Below are positions 52,500 through 64,000 of a stretch of 64,000 bases of DNA, in pieces; within the stretch, counting starts at the first letter, position 1; the number at the start of each line of letters is the position of its first letter. The notes beneath the pieces are model-generated. The model saw nothing but the letters and a program-made list of their open reading frames with translations, did not search any database and was not told the origin of the DNA. Source of the stretch: Eudromia elegans (lineage: Eukaryota > Chordata > Aves > Tinamiformes > Tinamidae); the NCBI GenBank assembly GCA_003342815.1, contig PTEX01000004.1, forward strand, positions 682,001 to 746,000. Reading direction: 5' to 3'. The translations under genes were made by a program, and so were the position numbers.

Positions 52500-53110
52500 G
52501 AGCTCCGGGCACTTTTATTACCCAAATCGGGCAGCTCCCCACCAGCGGGGTGCTGCCTGCCAGCCAGAACTCCAGCGCGTGCTCTTCCTGCCGCCGGCGC
52601 GTCCCAGCGCGGATGTCAGGGCTGGCGCGGCGGCTCCTCAACCAACACATGCCAGCAGCGAGCAGGCCACGGGCACGGCGCCTTCCCCTCCGCTGCGCCC
52701 ACCCGCCGCAGAGGGACCAGCGCACCGAGAGGCCAGCAGGCCACCGTGGGCACTGCCCCCGACACGGGGTGCTGGCATCAGAGGTTTTGGACAGGGGCAA
52801 CCAGAACGCGGCCACGCAGCGGCTGCTGCATGCGGCGCTGCAGGACATTCTGCACACCGAGGATGCGGGGTTTGGAGGAATCCTGCCTCGGCCCCCGGCA
52901 GTGCTGCTGCCACCTGCGTCACCAATGGCTGTTCTATATTTGTCTGGCTTAATCCTGTTTCAGCTCAGTGAAGTAACGTATCGTGTACAGGAAGCCAGTT
53001 GGATATTTCCTACTGCCATCAGCTGGATGTGAATCCAGGCCCCGCAGAGCAGCACTGCGGCGGCAGGGCAGCGGCAGAGACTGCGAGGTCTCACGCACGA
53101 CGCAGAAGCA
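52500..53110. promoter_or_regulatory. Orphan CpG-island-like block inside the NRXN3 intron
   Basis: Composition changes sharply here. By hand count about 38 CpG fall in 52501-52920, an observed/expected ratio near 0.8 with G+C well above 60 percent, while flanking DNA is AT-rich and CpG-poor. A second smaller CpG group lies at 53030-53105. Intragenic CpG islands of this kind often act as promoters of alternative transcripts or noncoding RNAs, or as enhancers. Five of the six frames have long open stretches, but this follows from the lack of stop triplets in GC-rich DNA. I recognise no protein, and the neurexin beta first exon (MHLRIHPRR-like) is not there. Direction of any transcript is unknown. 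Confidence 0.6.
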
Positions 53111-56100
53111 TCAGCTCCAAGTATGCTTAAGCTCTGTGTCTGCAGGTCTGTAAGGGCTGCCTAGCAGTAACTGTTGATTACAGTGAGAGTTCGAGTGAAG
53201 TGTTGCAATAGCTAGCCTACAAATTGCTTGCATGCTGCATCTATTTAAATAATCCCTGCCACTCAGGAATAACCCTTAGAAGGGATAAATGCATCATGAG
53301 TATCCATAGCTAGATAAGGTAACCGATGTACCACAGGCAGGAGTCAGCTTTCCACTTGTGCAACACAAGGTCACTAGCCCTAACGTATCTAGCTAATAAA
53401 GCCCTGACTGATCCAGTAAAGACCATCTCTGAAGAGAAGGGAGCTTAACTCACTTCTGTAAGGGATGATACAGCGGACAACGAAGCTTCCTGCTATTTGT
53501 AATGGAAGTGACCCGACAGGCATACATAAACTTCTACCACAGCAATATAAGATACTGTGGCTAATTGATATAGTTTTTTCTTTTAGAGCCTCTATCCCTC
53601 TTCTAGACCTTCAGAGTAGTTAGATGAGAATTCACATTTTAGTCCTTACTACTCCAGCACAACTGTACACCTGCCTTCCTTCCTTCCTGCTTGTTACTGT
53701 CCATCAGCAATATGAAAACTACCGACTTCCCTGCACGCTCTACACAGCGCATTTGCAGTTTGCCTAAAGGTCTTTTTTCTTCCCAGGGTTGAAGTAGGTA
53801 TTTCTTAGGTTGTTAAAGAGATCCTTCAGAGTAAAGCAAATCGACAGAAAGTTCTATAATATGCAGCCTTTTTTACTAACATTCAGTTTACATTAAGAAG
53901 AAATATTCTGTGATCTTTTTTTGTCTTCACAGCAGAGACTAGATCGAGGAGTCAGGTGATGACCTTTTAAAACTTCTGTGTTTGCTAAGCATCATCCTAA
54001 ACTGTCAACACCATGTCTGATGCTCACCAAAAAAAAAAACCAACCAAAAAACCCACAAACAAAAAACGCCTTTCTTAAATTATCTACAGTCTCCGAGCAC
54101 GCTCTTGTCTTTTTTCTAGGGCTAAAAGAAGAGAGTATGACAGGAGGAAAAAAAAAAAAATCCCAAAAGGGAGGAAAGTCAGATTTTTTTTTTTTCTATT
54201 GTCCAAATTAAATTACACTGGCATCCCTTAGCTGCACCTCCTGGAGGAGTAAGCAAGATTGAAGCATTCCCCAAGGCACCACGGCATAATCAGAGTAGAG
54301 TTGAATGTTACAGCTCAGACTCTGACCAATATCAAACATAGTGCATGTTACTGCAACTGTGTATCTCCCCTGCTGCTTAGCAATACAGAACCACAAAGCC
54401 ATCCTAAAGTAGTAATTTATATTCATAATTTATTTTCTAAGCTCTACTTTTCCCTTGTCAGGTGCTAGCATTCAATCACTAGCTACCTTAAACCGAGAAG
54501 CCCCTTCTCAGCCACAGGGATGCCACACACACAAGCTTCCATGCAGCTGCCTTGTGGAGCTCCCATTTGCAGAACAAATCATAACAATAAAAATAAAAAG
54601 CACAAATATATCTCTCACTTCACTCAAAAACAGCTGAATTACTGACTTTTCCAAAATAATTCAGGTTTGAATTCTCACTCCTAATGTTAAAAGTTACCAA
54701 AAGTATAAACAACTGAAAATAAGTCCTTGAAGCCTCTAGCAACTTAAACATTAGAGGGGGTATCACATCTTCACCTGGAATTAAGTTCTCTTTCCCCTGC
54801 TTTGATAAGCCTCCAGCACTGATAAACCAAATAATATCTATTTACGACAATGCTATCCTTGTATTCTCACCAGCTTTGGCAAAATGAGATGCTGGGTTAA
54901 CTTTGCTGCTCACATCCTTACATCTCCTCCTTTCTTAGACCAAACCTGTACCTGCCAAGATTAACTGCAAACAGTATTTCCCAAAATGCCTTTAAGAATG
55001 CCGTTAAATGAATATTACAGTTTGTACAGTAAAGATTTGTTCAGCACCAATACCTGCTGTTCAAGAAAGAGCTCACTGTAATTTTGAATCAGAAATCTGT
55101 TTTAAGAATGTTTCAAGAAACCAGCAAACCGAAAGAACATTGAATATACTAGAAATTAAAGAGTACAGAAATTCCAGTCATCTTTGTCAGAAGAATATTT
55201 GCAAACTATCAAGGACTAAGGTAAGACCATATTAAGCAGTACTTATCGATATTGGAGACACTAGATAAACAACGGTAGTACCTATACCTCTGTGTCTCAT
55301 TGTGATCAGGCATTCTGTATGAAAAGTAAAACAGCAGAAGTGTGAAAGAATAGCAAAGATCACATTTTATTCAATAACTTCATCTCAAACTACCATCGGA
55401 GCTTTAGCCATAAATGGAGACCACTATTCCGTGTCCTTTTGAACAGGAATCAATGAAGACAGAATATTTTCTCCCAAAAGAAAAAAATCATGTAAGGTAT
55501 TTATCACCACTCAAAAGCTTTCCTAATGAGCATATCTCAGGTACTGAGAAACAACATAACACAACATACACTTCACTACCTTCACAAAAATACTTCTCAC
55601 CTCTAAGTACAGGACACAAAATAATGAAGGCTAGATATCGAATATCTGCTGTGGAGTGAAGCAGATTTCTTCATACAAATTCCACAAAAAAAAGAAAAAA
55701 AAAATTGAGCTTAACTGACAAAGAGAACAAAGGATGAGATGCCTACAATGAAAAGTACTGAAACTTTCAGCCTCAAGGTTGCCAGTTCCAATTTGACTTG
55801 CATAAAGAGTATTTGAAAATCATTATCTACCAGACATTTAGTGGCCTGCACAGAGCTAGCATACGTTCAGTTGTCCATGGCATCTCAGAGAATCAGTGAC
55901 ATGAGCACAAACCATTTTTCCTTGTTTTTGATACTTTAAGCACAAAGATTAGATGCTACCTAGGTCTCACAGACTCTTTATATACACAGAGGAAGATGCA
56001 AGAAATTTTCCAGGGGTTTTCCGGGGGTCTTGCGATATAAATACTAACTGGATAAACAGAAACCATCATTATCTAGATCCATCCTTTTTTATGAGTCCTG

Positions 56101-56146
56101 CTAGCATTAAATTCAGTTAAAATACACAAAACCAAAATCTTAACAT

Positions 56147-56163
56147 AAAAAAAAAAAAAAAAA
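56147..56163. repeat. Poly-A tract (17)
   Basis: Seventeen A in a row on the plus strand. Confidence 0.95.
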
Positions 56164-59100
56164 CCAGGACCTGCACTTGCAAACGTTTTCATGAGTTTAG
56201 TCTGTAAGAAATACTGATACCTATCTATAAGCCTGTAAAACTAACATTTAATAGTCCTTTAATAGCCTAATAATAATTGCTTCATGGTAAAAATAATCAT
56301 CAGGTTTCATAATTACTTTGCCTACTACTGCATCAACTATTGGTATGTAAAAGTTTCGTTGGGAGCGGCACTGGTGCAGCAGCTCGATGAGGCTGATTGC
56401 TGCTGTCACCCCCCACTTCCTGGCTGTACTGAGTGATGAAGCTGTCCGGCCGTTCTGCGGTGCCAAAACAGTGATTCAGTGAGGAGCCGATGGCATCAGA
56501 TTTGATTTGTTAGCTTGTAGCGTGGTTTCTAGAACCCATGAATCCTTCTCATTAAATAACCATCCATCGTGTTGGAAATGATTAACTTCTGAATTCAGAA
56601 TTAAATCAGCATTGAATCTGCACTTCTATTAGTGCAATTAATTTCCCATTTGATGGCTGATATGCCAGGTGTCCATTGTTCAATCTAAGTTAAAAAATGA
56701 AAAAAACCCCAACCCTGCATCTCCATGATCTTATTTCAATAATACACTGAATTCAATTTTGTTTTTAAGAGTGGGTGATAGCAGTGGGAGTTATAATGGT
56801 ATTGACCTTCCCCTCTGAGGAGGATGCTAATGCTGCAAAACAATCAATATACCAAGAAGACAACCTAAAAAAAATGAGGCCACATTTTTCCCTTTCCTCC
56901 TTTAAGATTTTATACTGATGATGCACCAGGAAACTCATTTTACATTAGACCAATAATTCCTACCACGTAACAGGAATGTTACATTAGAGGCTGATGATCT
57001 GTAGGGGTCAAGAGAGCCCCCTTGAGAAGAGAGTGAAAATAGAGAGGTTGGAAAACGAAGACTTTCATTTATTTCATGAATATAAGCAACAATATTCCCC
57101 AAACAATACTTCCCTGTCACAAACAAGTACCTAGATCATGCAGCAATTCTCTGTGTTTTTTACTGAAGCCACAGCAAGAAATTGGTTGCTTTGAAAGAAG
57201 GAGAAAGAAAAAAAGAAAACAAACACGCCCTTGCTTGTCTGCTGAGCATTCATCTTTCTGCTGTCTCCCGTACTTTTGGGCAGGGCATGAGGTCTATCCT
57301 TTTTTTTTCCAGACTATAGGGTCTCTACTTGATGTACAGTCAGAGCCAAGTTTTGTAGTCAGGATTTATGAGGTCTGCTTCATCAAAAAAGAGATGGTAA
57401 AAAGCCTCATAAGAAAAATACTAAAGCAGGAATTCATTAGTGCCTCAGTTACAGATACCCATATGACTTACCCACAGAATAAGACATTAATTCACCTGTA
57501 GGACCTGTGAAAAGTAAACCAAGAATACTCTGCCAACACACCTAGCTTCCCTCATGTTTTGAAGCAGCAGCTTGCAGTTGTAAGTAAGTAGACAAATTTC
57601 TCTGCTTTTAGGAATCTGCTTGACCCAGTTATCCTGCAGTTAAGCACAGTTACTGAAGCCAAAAGGGCATCTTCATCCAAACGAGATGAGATCTGAGATG
57701 AGACAGAAAACACGAGAAGCAATGCTGGACAGCTAGCTAATACCACCCAGTGGTAGCGTTCTCACAGGGCCTTGCTGCCTGAGCACTTACCTTGTACTCA
57801 GGGCTAAGTCTTGCTGCATTCTCTTTGGAGATCTGATATAACCTGACCTTATTACTGAATGTGCCCCATAGTCATTATAAGAATGGAATGACTTCTATTA
57901 AGATGGAAGATGGGAAGAAATGGTGGTGTCAAAAAATCTTGCTTTATTTGTATAGACCTCAGAAAACAAACAGGACACTAAGGGCTTCATAGAACAGAAT
58001 CCAAGGAATTAGTTTTTTCCCCACACTCTGTGACTTGACTAGGAAAACAGCCTAGCAATTTGTGTACACAGGATATCTGTACCTCAGCTTCTGTTAAAAA
58101 AAAAATCAAATTAAATGGCTCTCCTGAAAAGAAATGCAGCCTTATAGCCACTGTACCAACGTAATTATGTTAACGGAACCATTTCTTATTCTCACAACCA
58201 ATCTGGCATTCACTCACCAAATATTCAATAGCATTTACTTGATTTTTATTACAGCCTTCTGCCATGCCATTGTTGTTATTTTACTGTACATTTATAGGCA
58301 GGCTCATTTTTACCATCAGGGACTCATTAAGAGTGAACAATTTGGTGCTTAATGAGTTGTTAACCTCAAGTAAATATATTAAAATAATAGAGTGATAAAT
58401 TCAAATTGAATTGCATTGGGCTTGTTTTTAGTTCAATAATGTGTTCTGTAGCAAGAGAGAGTACCACTTAAAAAGCAATTTTTGATAAAATATATTCCAG
58501 ATTGCTCACACTTATCTTTCAACATATCATCCATCTTTTCTCTATATGTTCCTCATTCTTTCACTTCCCGAGATAGCATTTTATATAGTATTTCTTTAGT
58601 TAAGTTACAAATGCTAGTATAGAAAGGGGGAGATATTCTAGCTTGTTCTCAAACACAGATTTCACGTATTTGCTAAACAGTCATCCTTGTATTGCACTGT
58701 CACTCATCTCTAGGCTAAATACAACCTAAGCATGTTTAGAAAATACCTGTTTTACCTCACTACTTGGATTTATTAAGCCATGAGAAGCAAAAATATCAAC
58801 ATTCAGACAGTTTTCCTTGGATTCCAATGCCTAAGGAGTGATTAATCATTCATCCTCTAAGAAGTAGGAGCTACCCCACTCCAGTTTGTTCAAATAACCT
58901 AGGTCAATAGAAAAACCAAACCAATAGCTACTGGACAGTTGCTGGCAAAGCATTTAAGTGTTTGAAGCCTTAAAAGGAGCTGTTTGTAAACAATTTGTGT
59001 TCTTGACTGTTACAAAACTCCTATGACCAATTCATAACTACTTGCAAGCAATGGAGACAAGGCACTACTGTTCTACTCCACGGGGTTTCAGACTGTCTAT

Positions 59101-59809
59101 ATGCACAGACAATTGAAAGGTACCTGACCTCGACGTTAAATTATTCTAATCACCTTCCTTTTGCTCTCCATTTCATTATCCTCCAGAGATATGTTGCTTC
59201 GCTCTTTGGAAGCATGACTGCAACCTAGAAGCATTTTTAACATCATTTGGTATAACTATATGTCCTTGACAGTGTGGTTGTTATTGCTTAGTGGGAGGGG
59301 TGAAAGAAAACAAGAAAAAGCTAATGCCTAAACTGAAGAAATACATTTGTGTTGTGATCTGAGGACTGAGTCATAGGCAAGATTGTTACAACGCAATTCT
59401 GCCTCAAATGGCAATTTCACTTTAAATTAAACATTTTTCATGAACTATCGTTCAGCTCCTTGTCACTTCTGACTCTGTCATATATCACACTAAGGAGAAA
59501 TCTGAATAGAATAAAAGCTGCTTAAAACAACAATGGAATGGAATATGAATACCTCAAATCATGTCCCATTGTATAGAAACGTCACTCAAATCTGCAAGGC
59601 ACGATTCCTAACAGGAGTCTCATGTAGCAGGTGATGAGATATTATTTTTTACATACAATGAGTCATCTATTTTCTCAAATTTTCATTGTAGAGAGAAAGG
59701 CACTATAAAAGAGAAGTATCATAAAACAACAGACAGTTTGTAATGAGAGAACACAAGATGACCTTAGTTCAGCTCAAAGAAGGGAAGGTTGCTTAGGCCT
59801 TTGCCAAGA

Positions 59810-60640
59810 TGAGTTTGATGTCTCCAAAGACGGGATTCCAAAAGCCTCTACAGGTACCCTGCCCCTATTACTCTCAGTGATCCCTCTCTACCCCCTTCCC
59901 CAGCTTGCACACGTATTTATATCCCATCATAATACTCTGCTGCATCTCAAGACCCTGCCCCTTCATTCTTTTGCTAAGCTCATCTGAGAAGAGCACGTTT
60001 TCCGAATAATCCCAGTAGCAGACTACCTGCTGCCCTTTTCCTACAAAAGCCAAACAAATTCAGCTTCTTTAGCTTCCCCTGTACTGACCATAGCACTATA
60101 GTAATCTTTAGTAGGCCTCCTGTGGAATCTCTCCAGAGGACTTCCCAAATTGGACACAGTACTCCAGACGTGGCTTTAATATCATGGAGTAGAGCGGTGT
60201 AACCACTACTCTGAAATTAGCACAGCCAAACATACAATCTGCTTCCTTTTTTTTTTCTTGTCACGAGGACACATTGCTGATTCATGCTCTATTTTTTGTC
60301 CATTAGTACCTCTATATCCTTAGCTTTTAAAGATAGCAGAGCTCCTGGTCAATTAGTTCCTAGCCTGTCCTGTTGCATAGAGTCACTTCATCCCAAGTGA
60401 TGGATCCGACAATTCTCAACAGAGCCAGCAAAGATCTATTCCATCCCATCATCAAGGTTGATGCTGAAAACAATGAACAACACTAGCCCAGTATTGACAT
60501 CTGGGGATCAACTCTCATAACTAGTGCACAAAAAAATACACATTGAGCTTGTGACCAGCTTCTTAAGTCCTTGGGACCAGCCCTTCATCAGCTTAGTAGG
60601 CAAAACTGTGGATCTATCCTTCATGAGCCAAATTCACCTG
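59810..60640 (-). mobile_element. Old CR1 LINE fragment (3' UTR and carboxyl half of ORF2)
   Basis: Plus-strand blocks in the order expected of a reverse-complement CR1: TCTCCAAAGACGGGATTCC (3' UTR), CATCTGAGAAGAGCACG, AAATTGGACACAGTACTCCA then GACGTGGCTTTAATATC (end of the reverse transcriptase gene), GAGGACACATTGCTGATTCA, GTACCTCTATATCCTTAG, and CAGTATTGACATCTGGGGAT near the region coding GVPQGSVLG. Beyond about 60560 the likeness fades. It is more diverged than the copy at 32190 and retains no usable frame. Confidence 0.85.
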
Positions 60641-63600
60641 CAGAAATATCTGGTGGAGCTTTCAGAGTTGAAACGAATTAAGTCTGCAAATCAGAAGGTG
60701 GTTTTTTTTCCCTGAAATACACAGGTTCCATCAGTAAATTCAGTATAGCAAAATTCAGGGATAATACAACTAAAAATGAGCTAGATTTTACTCTTCTGGT
60801 CTACTGGACAAATTCTGTATTGAATAAAATGTCAGTGGGGCCAACTGTCAATAGGACCATCAACTGAGTGGGTCTTCAGGGTTTAATGGCAATAAACATA
60901 GCATAAGCAAATTCAAAGGACGATTAGTGATGCAAGGCTGCAATGTGAAATCAAGCTTTACAGGCAAATTGAAGGATTTTTTCCATAGGCTATTTTTTAT
61001 TCTTTATATTTGTTTATTAGGCTTTCAAATTCACAGAACCTGTTACTGATTTGAAACCTTAAGAGTTTTACTTATTTAAATAATTTCCTAGCTCTTACAC
61101 CTAAGTTAATATAAGAATAAAAAATGAATCAGAAGCAGTGCAGGTATTGATAGCTGTGAGTGGAAAAGTTTGGCTAAGACACACCACGACTTTCTTTATT
61201 GCTTTACTTGACAGATGCCAGATGGGAGGAAGAAAAAAGTGTTTTTAAATGCTGAAGCAGAAAGATGCTTTCACAGAATCAGAAGGCAGTGTGTTCAACT
61301 TAATGGCAGTCTGATTCTCCAAAATAACTTCCATGAAATAAATAAATGAGAGGTCACGCACAGGTAAAGAGGATGCTTTTGGACCCTTATGAACCAAGGA
61401 CTGACCTCAGTCCAGCATTTCACTTCTGCAGAAGAATCAGAGGCATTCTAGGAGGTGTATGAAAAGAAGAAAAGGAAAGAGAAGGCTTAGATGGCAGTCA
61501 GTTTTATGTCGGGAATTATCTGCTATTTTTAAAGAAATCATTTTGCTACTGTGTGTGTTTTAATTTGAGGGTGCAGCTTCAATCTTGGGTATATATTTAA
61601 AACTGTTAGTTGATGGAGAACTCAAGGCAGTTAATATATTCCTTTGATAGGGTTATTTCTCAAGCAGAAAACAACTGTTGCATATATAATAATGAAAAAA
61701 ACAAAAAAGACCAAATAGCAATTTAAGATATTCTGCAGAATACTAAGGAAAGCAAATGCTGTATATCCAACCTGGAATTTAATGTGACAATATGACTAAT
61801 ATTGGCACTCTTGGACCTTTCTAATCACTTGTAAAGTCTTGAGTCTGCTTCTTTACTTCAGTAACAGCTCCAAGTTCAGTTTTGTACATTAAAATACTGC
61901 TCCTAGCAGCATCAGGTATTTATACTCAGGGTTTTTGACCATTTGTAAGTGTAAGAGCTCCTTAAGGATGATTTGGGAAATAGGATCCTAAATGTATTTG
62001 CTCCTTTGCTGTGCCTTCTGCTCACAAAAATAAAACTGAGGGAATGCTCAAGACATATCGACTGACACGGGTATTTCTTTAGAGAGGAGAACATGGCAGG
62101 GGAATGAGTTCCTCCTTTATTATGGTAAATTATCAAATACAGTCGTAAGAAGCAAGTGCAGCACCACATACTAAACCAATTGTTCTGAGCCCATGTGCTC
62201 TTCACTCAGTATCAGACTGATTTCTGAAAGCAGATGAATAAGTGAACAACTAAGAATGGCCCCACAGCAGCAGATTTTCACAGTGAAGAAAACAAGAAAA
62301 ACCTCATTCTCTTCTCGCTAAACGATGTCCCAAAAAGCCAATGAATTAAATGTCATCTCCTCAAATTGGGCTGGGTTGGAGTAGGCTGTATGACACAGAA
62401 TTGGCTGACCTAGTCTCATCTGATGAAATGCAGTGAGAGGATCACGCTGACCGAGCAACAAAACAGGAAAAGAGTGCAGAAATCCTGCAGTTTCTCTTAG
62501 AAAGCACATTCTTCTTGCTATGTTTACTTAGAGAAGTCTGCTAGTTTTATAAGAGACATTCTGGAGTACATCCTGGATTGCTCTTCTGAACAGGAATTCC
62601 TTCATCTCATCTGCGATTAACAAATAAAGAACAAGAAAATTTGCAGTGAAGTTCTGGCATTATACAGCCAGTCTAGGGCGCTCACTAACCTATTTTTCCC
62701 AAGGTCATTCTCTTAAGTGAAGAAAAAGGAACTATTTTATTTCTTTGGCAAAGATGTAATTTGTATTATAATAAACAAAGACTCTTCAACTTTTATTTGC
62801 AATGGAAAAATACATAATGCTTATGTTAACAGCCTTCCCATTCCTAAGACAGGATATCTGTTCCTCAGGAAAGAGGTGTTGTTTATGAAGCACTTGAAAG
62901 TCTCTAGATTAAAACGGCAGTAGAAATCTAGAACATTTTAATTTAGTGCATTTCCTAGTGCTTTGTCCAGGTTTGTTTTATAGTATTCAGATCAGTAGCA
63001 AAATAAAGGGAAGTGGCAGAAGTCCCAAATCTATAGTACAAACCGAAGCAAAACCACTGTACCATTTTAAGGATCTATATTCCCCAATCTGCTTAATCAC
63101 AACAGCAGAATACAGTATCTAGATCTTCATTTTAACTCTAATTCTCTCCTCTCTATGAGTTTTTTGTTTACCTTACTAAAACTTTTCCCTTTTTGATGGT
63201 TATAATGGATTTCCTGAGAAATCAGATAAATTCAAATCTTCATCGGAGGGATAGGGGCATGTGACAGAGACAGAAATTGCATTTTAAGCAATTTCAAAGA
63301 TGCATCTAGTTTTGCTTTTGCCTAAAATTTGTTCCTGTTTCACTTATACACACTTAGAAATCAGAATAAAGAATTCATTTCTGAGTAGCCAGCTTTACCT
63401 GCATAGCATGCTTCTACCGCAGTACTGTTGGCACTATGCCTCTGCAGCCAAAAAGAAAATTAAATATCCCAAAAGTCAGAGCATGACTAGAAAGCAACTA
63501 TGTAATGACAGTAAACAGTACCTGGACATCTATCTATTTTTCCGGGTAATTGATTGCCTCTTTATGATACCTTCATAGACTTGTGGTCGAGAGCTTACTG

Positions 63601-64000
63601 TGCACAGTACTATAAAGATGGAACTTGTTTAATCCCTTCATCTCCCAGCCATTATCATTGAAAGAGCAGCTGTCACTCTGCAAACACAAAGAGCCAATAA
63701 TAGTTTCAGGAGAGCTATGCAGTACATCAAGTGTTCTGCTGATGGCCAGGTATGGACAAGGCCAAGCTTAAAGGAAGTGCAGAGGACTCAGCAATGTGAG
63801 AACTAGGTTTGGGCAGGGGAAGCCAGGCTTTGGTGCTGCTTTCAGGTTTGCCCAGACAAATTGTGTGTGGACAGCACTAGCTACAGAGAGAGAGCACACA
63901 AATGTGACAACACTGGATATAAACACCACAGCGGACATCCAGAATCCCCCCTTTTTCAGCCCAGTCTCAACCCTACGTACTGTTGCTCTCTACTTACTGC

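Larger units (their letters stand above)
6283..64000 (-). other. NRXN3: NRXN3 intron upstream of the exon (partial, at least 57.7 kb)
   Basis: No frame in this stretch gives the preceding neurexin exon, whose protein should contain TYIFGKSGG and end near GDFLQLHI, so the interval is read as one continuous intron. Very long introns are typical of neurexin genes. Stretches not listed separately (for example 6283-11459, 12000-15386, 16200-21047, 21176-28000, 41100-45400, 48100-52490, 53110-59800 and 60650-64000) hold unremarkable AT-rich DNA with short homopolymers and chance open frames. I see no gene in them. Confidence 0.75.

Noticed and set aside
52329-53032. Overlapping open frames of 130 to 207 codons on the plus strand, and 95 and 133 codons on the minus strand
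   Set aside because: They fill several frames at once because GC-rich DNA has few stop triplets. None resembles a known protein, so the block is listed as a CpG island and not as a gene.
1-64000. Retroviruses, LTR elements, Polintons, tRNA or rRNA genes, CRISPR arrays, bacterial operons
   Set aside because: No recognisable long terminal repeats, viral protein motifs, tRNA-like folds or regular spacer arrays were seen by eye. A diverged solo LTR could still be missed without a repeat library.

Overview
The window is vertebrate nuclear DNA, most likely from a bird. It lies almost wholly inside one very large gene, neurexin 3 (NRXN3), read on the minus strand. Two things fix this. First, one short exon at 6082-6253 encodes 57 residues typical of the last LNS/LG domain of NRXN3, with correct splice sites on both sides. 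Second, the recognisable interspersed repeats are CR1 LINEs, the main LINE family of birds and other sauropsids, and repeat density is low, as in bird introns. The order or species cannot be fixed from the sequence. The orthology call rests on remembered protein family sequences, since no search could be run.

Layout in the gene's own direction (high to low coordinates). Positions 64000-6254 are at least 57.7 kb of a single intron in which I recognise no other exon. The 172-nt exon follows at 6253-6082. Positions 6081-1 are the start of the next intron. The family's alternatively spliced SS4 cassette should come next in the transcript, but I did not find it in the remaining 6 kb, so it should lie below position 1.

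Intron contents: four CR1 copies, all on the minus strand (about 11460-11600, 32190-32615, 37650-40290 and 59810-60640). The third carries recognisable ORF1 esterase, endonuclease and N-terminal reverse transcriptase pieces, with the core of the reverse transcriptase deleted. There is a long TTTTA (minus strand) pentanucleotide repeat at 40631-40858, several microsatellites and homopolymers, short tandem duplications, and one isolated CpG-island-like block at about 52500-53110. A small basic open frame at 28088-28345 on the plus strand has a good start context and two nearby poly(A) signals. Its reality is unproven.

The rest is ordinary AT-rich intronic DNA. Most open frames over 60 codons look like chance. 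I found no tRNA, rRNA, CRISPR array, bacterial-type gene or recognisable retrovirus. I found no clear evidence of a wholly new biological system. The best leads are the CpG island, the pentanucleotide repeat, the U-rich tract just past the NRXN3 donor site and the CR1 with its inner deletion.
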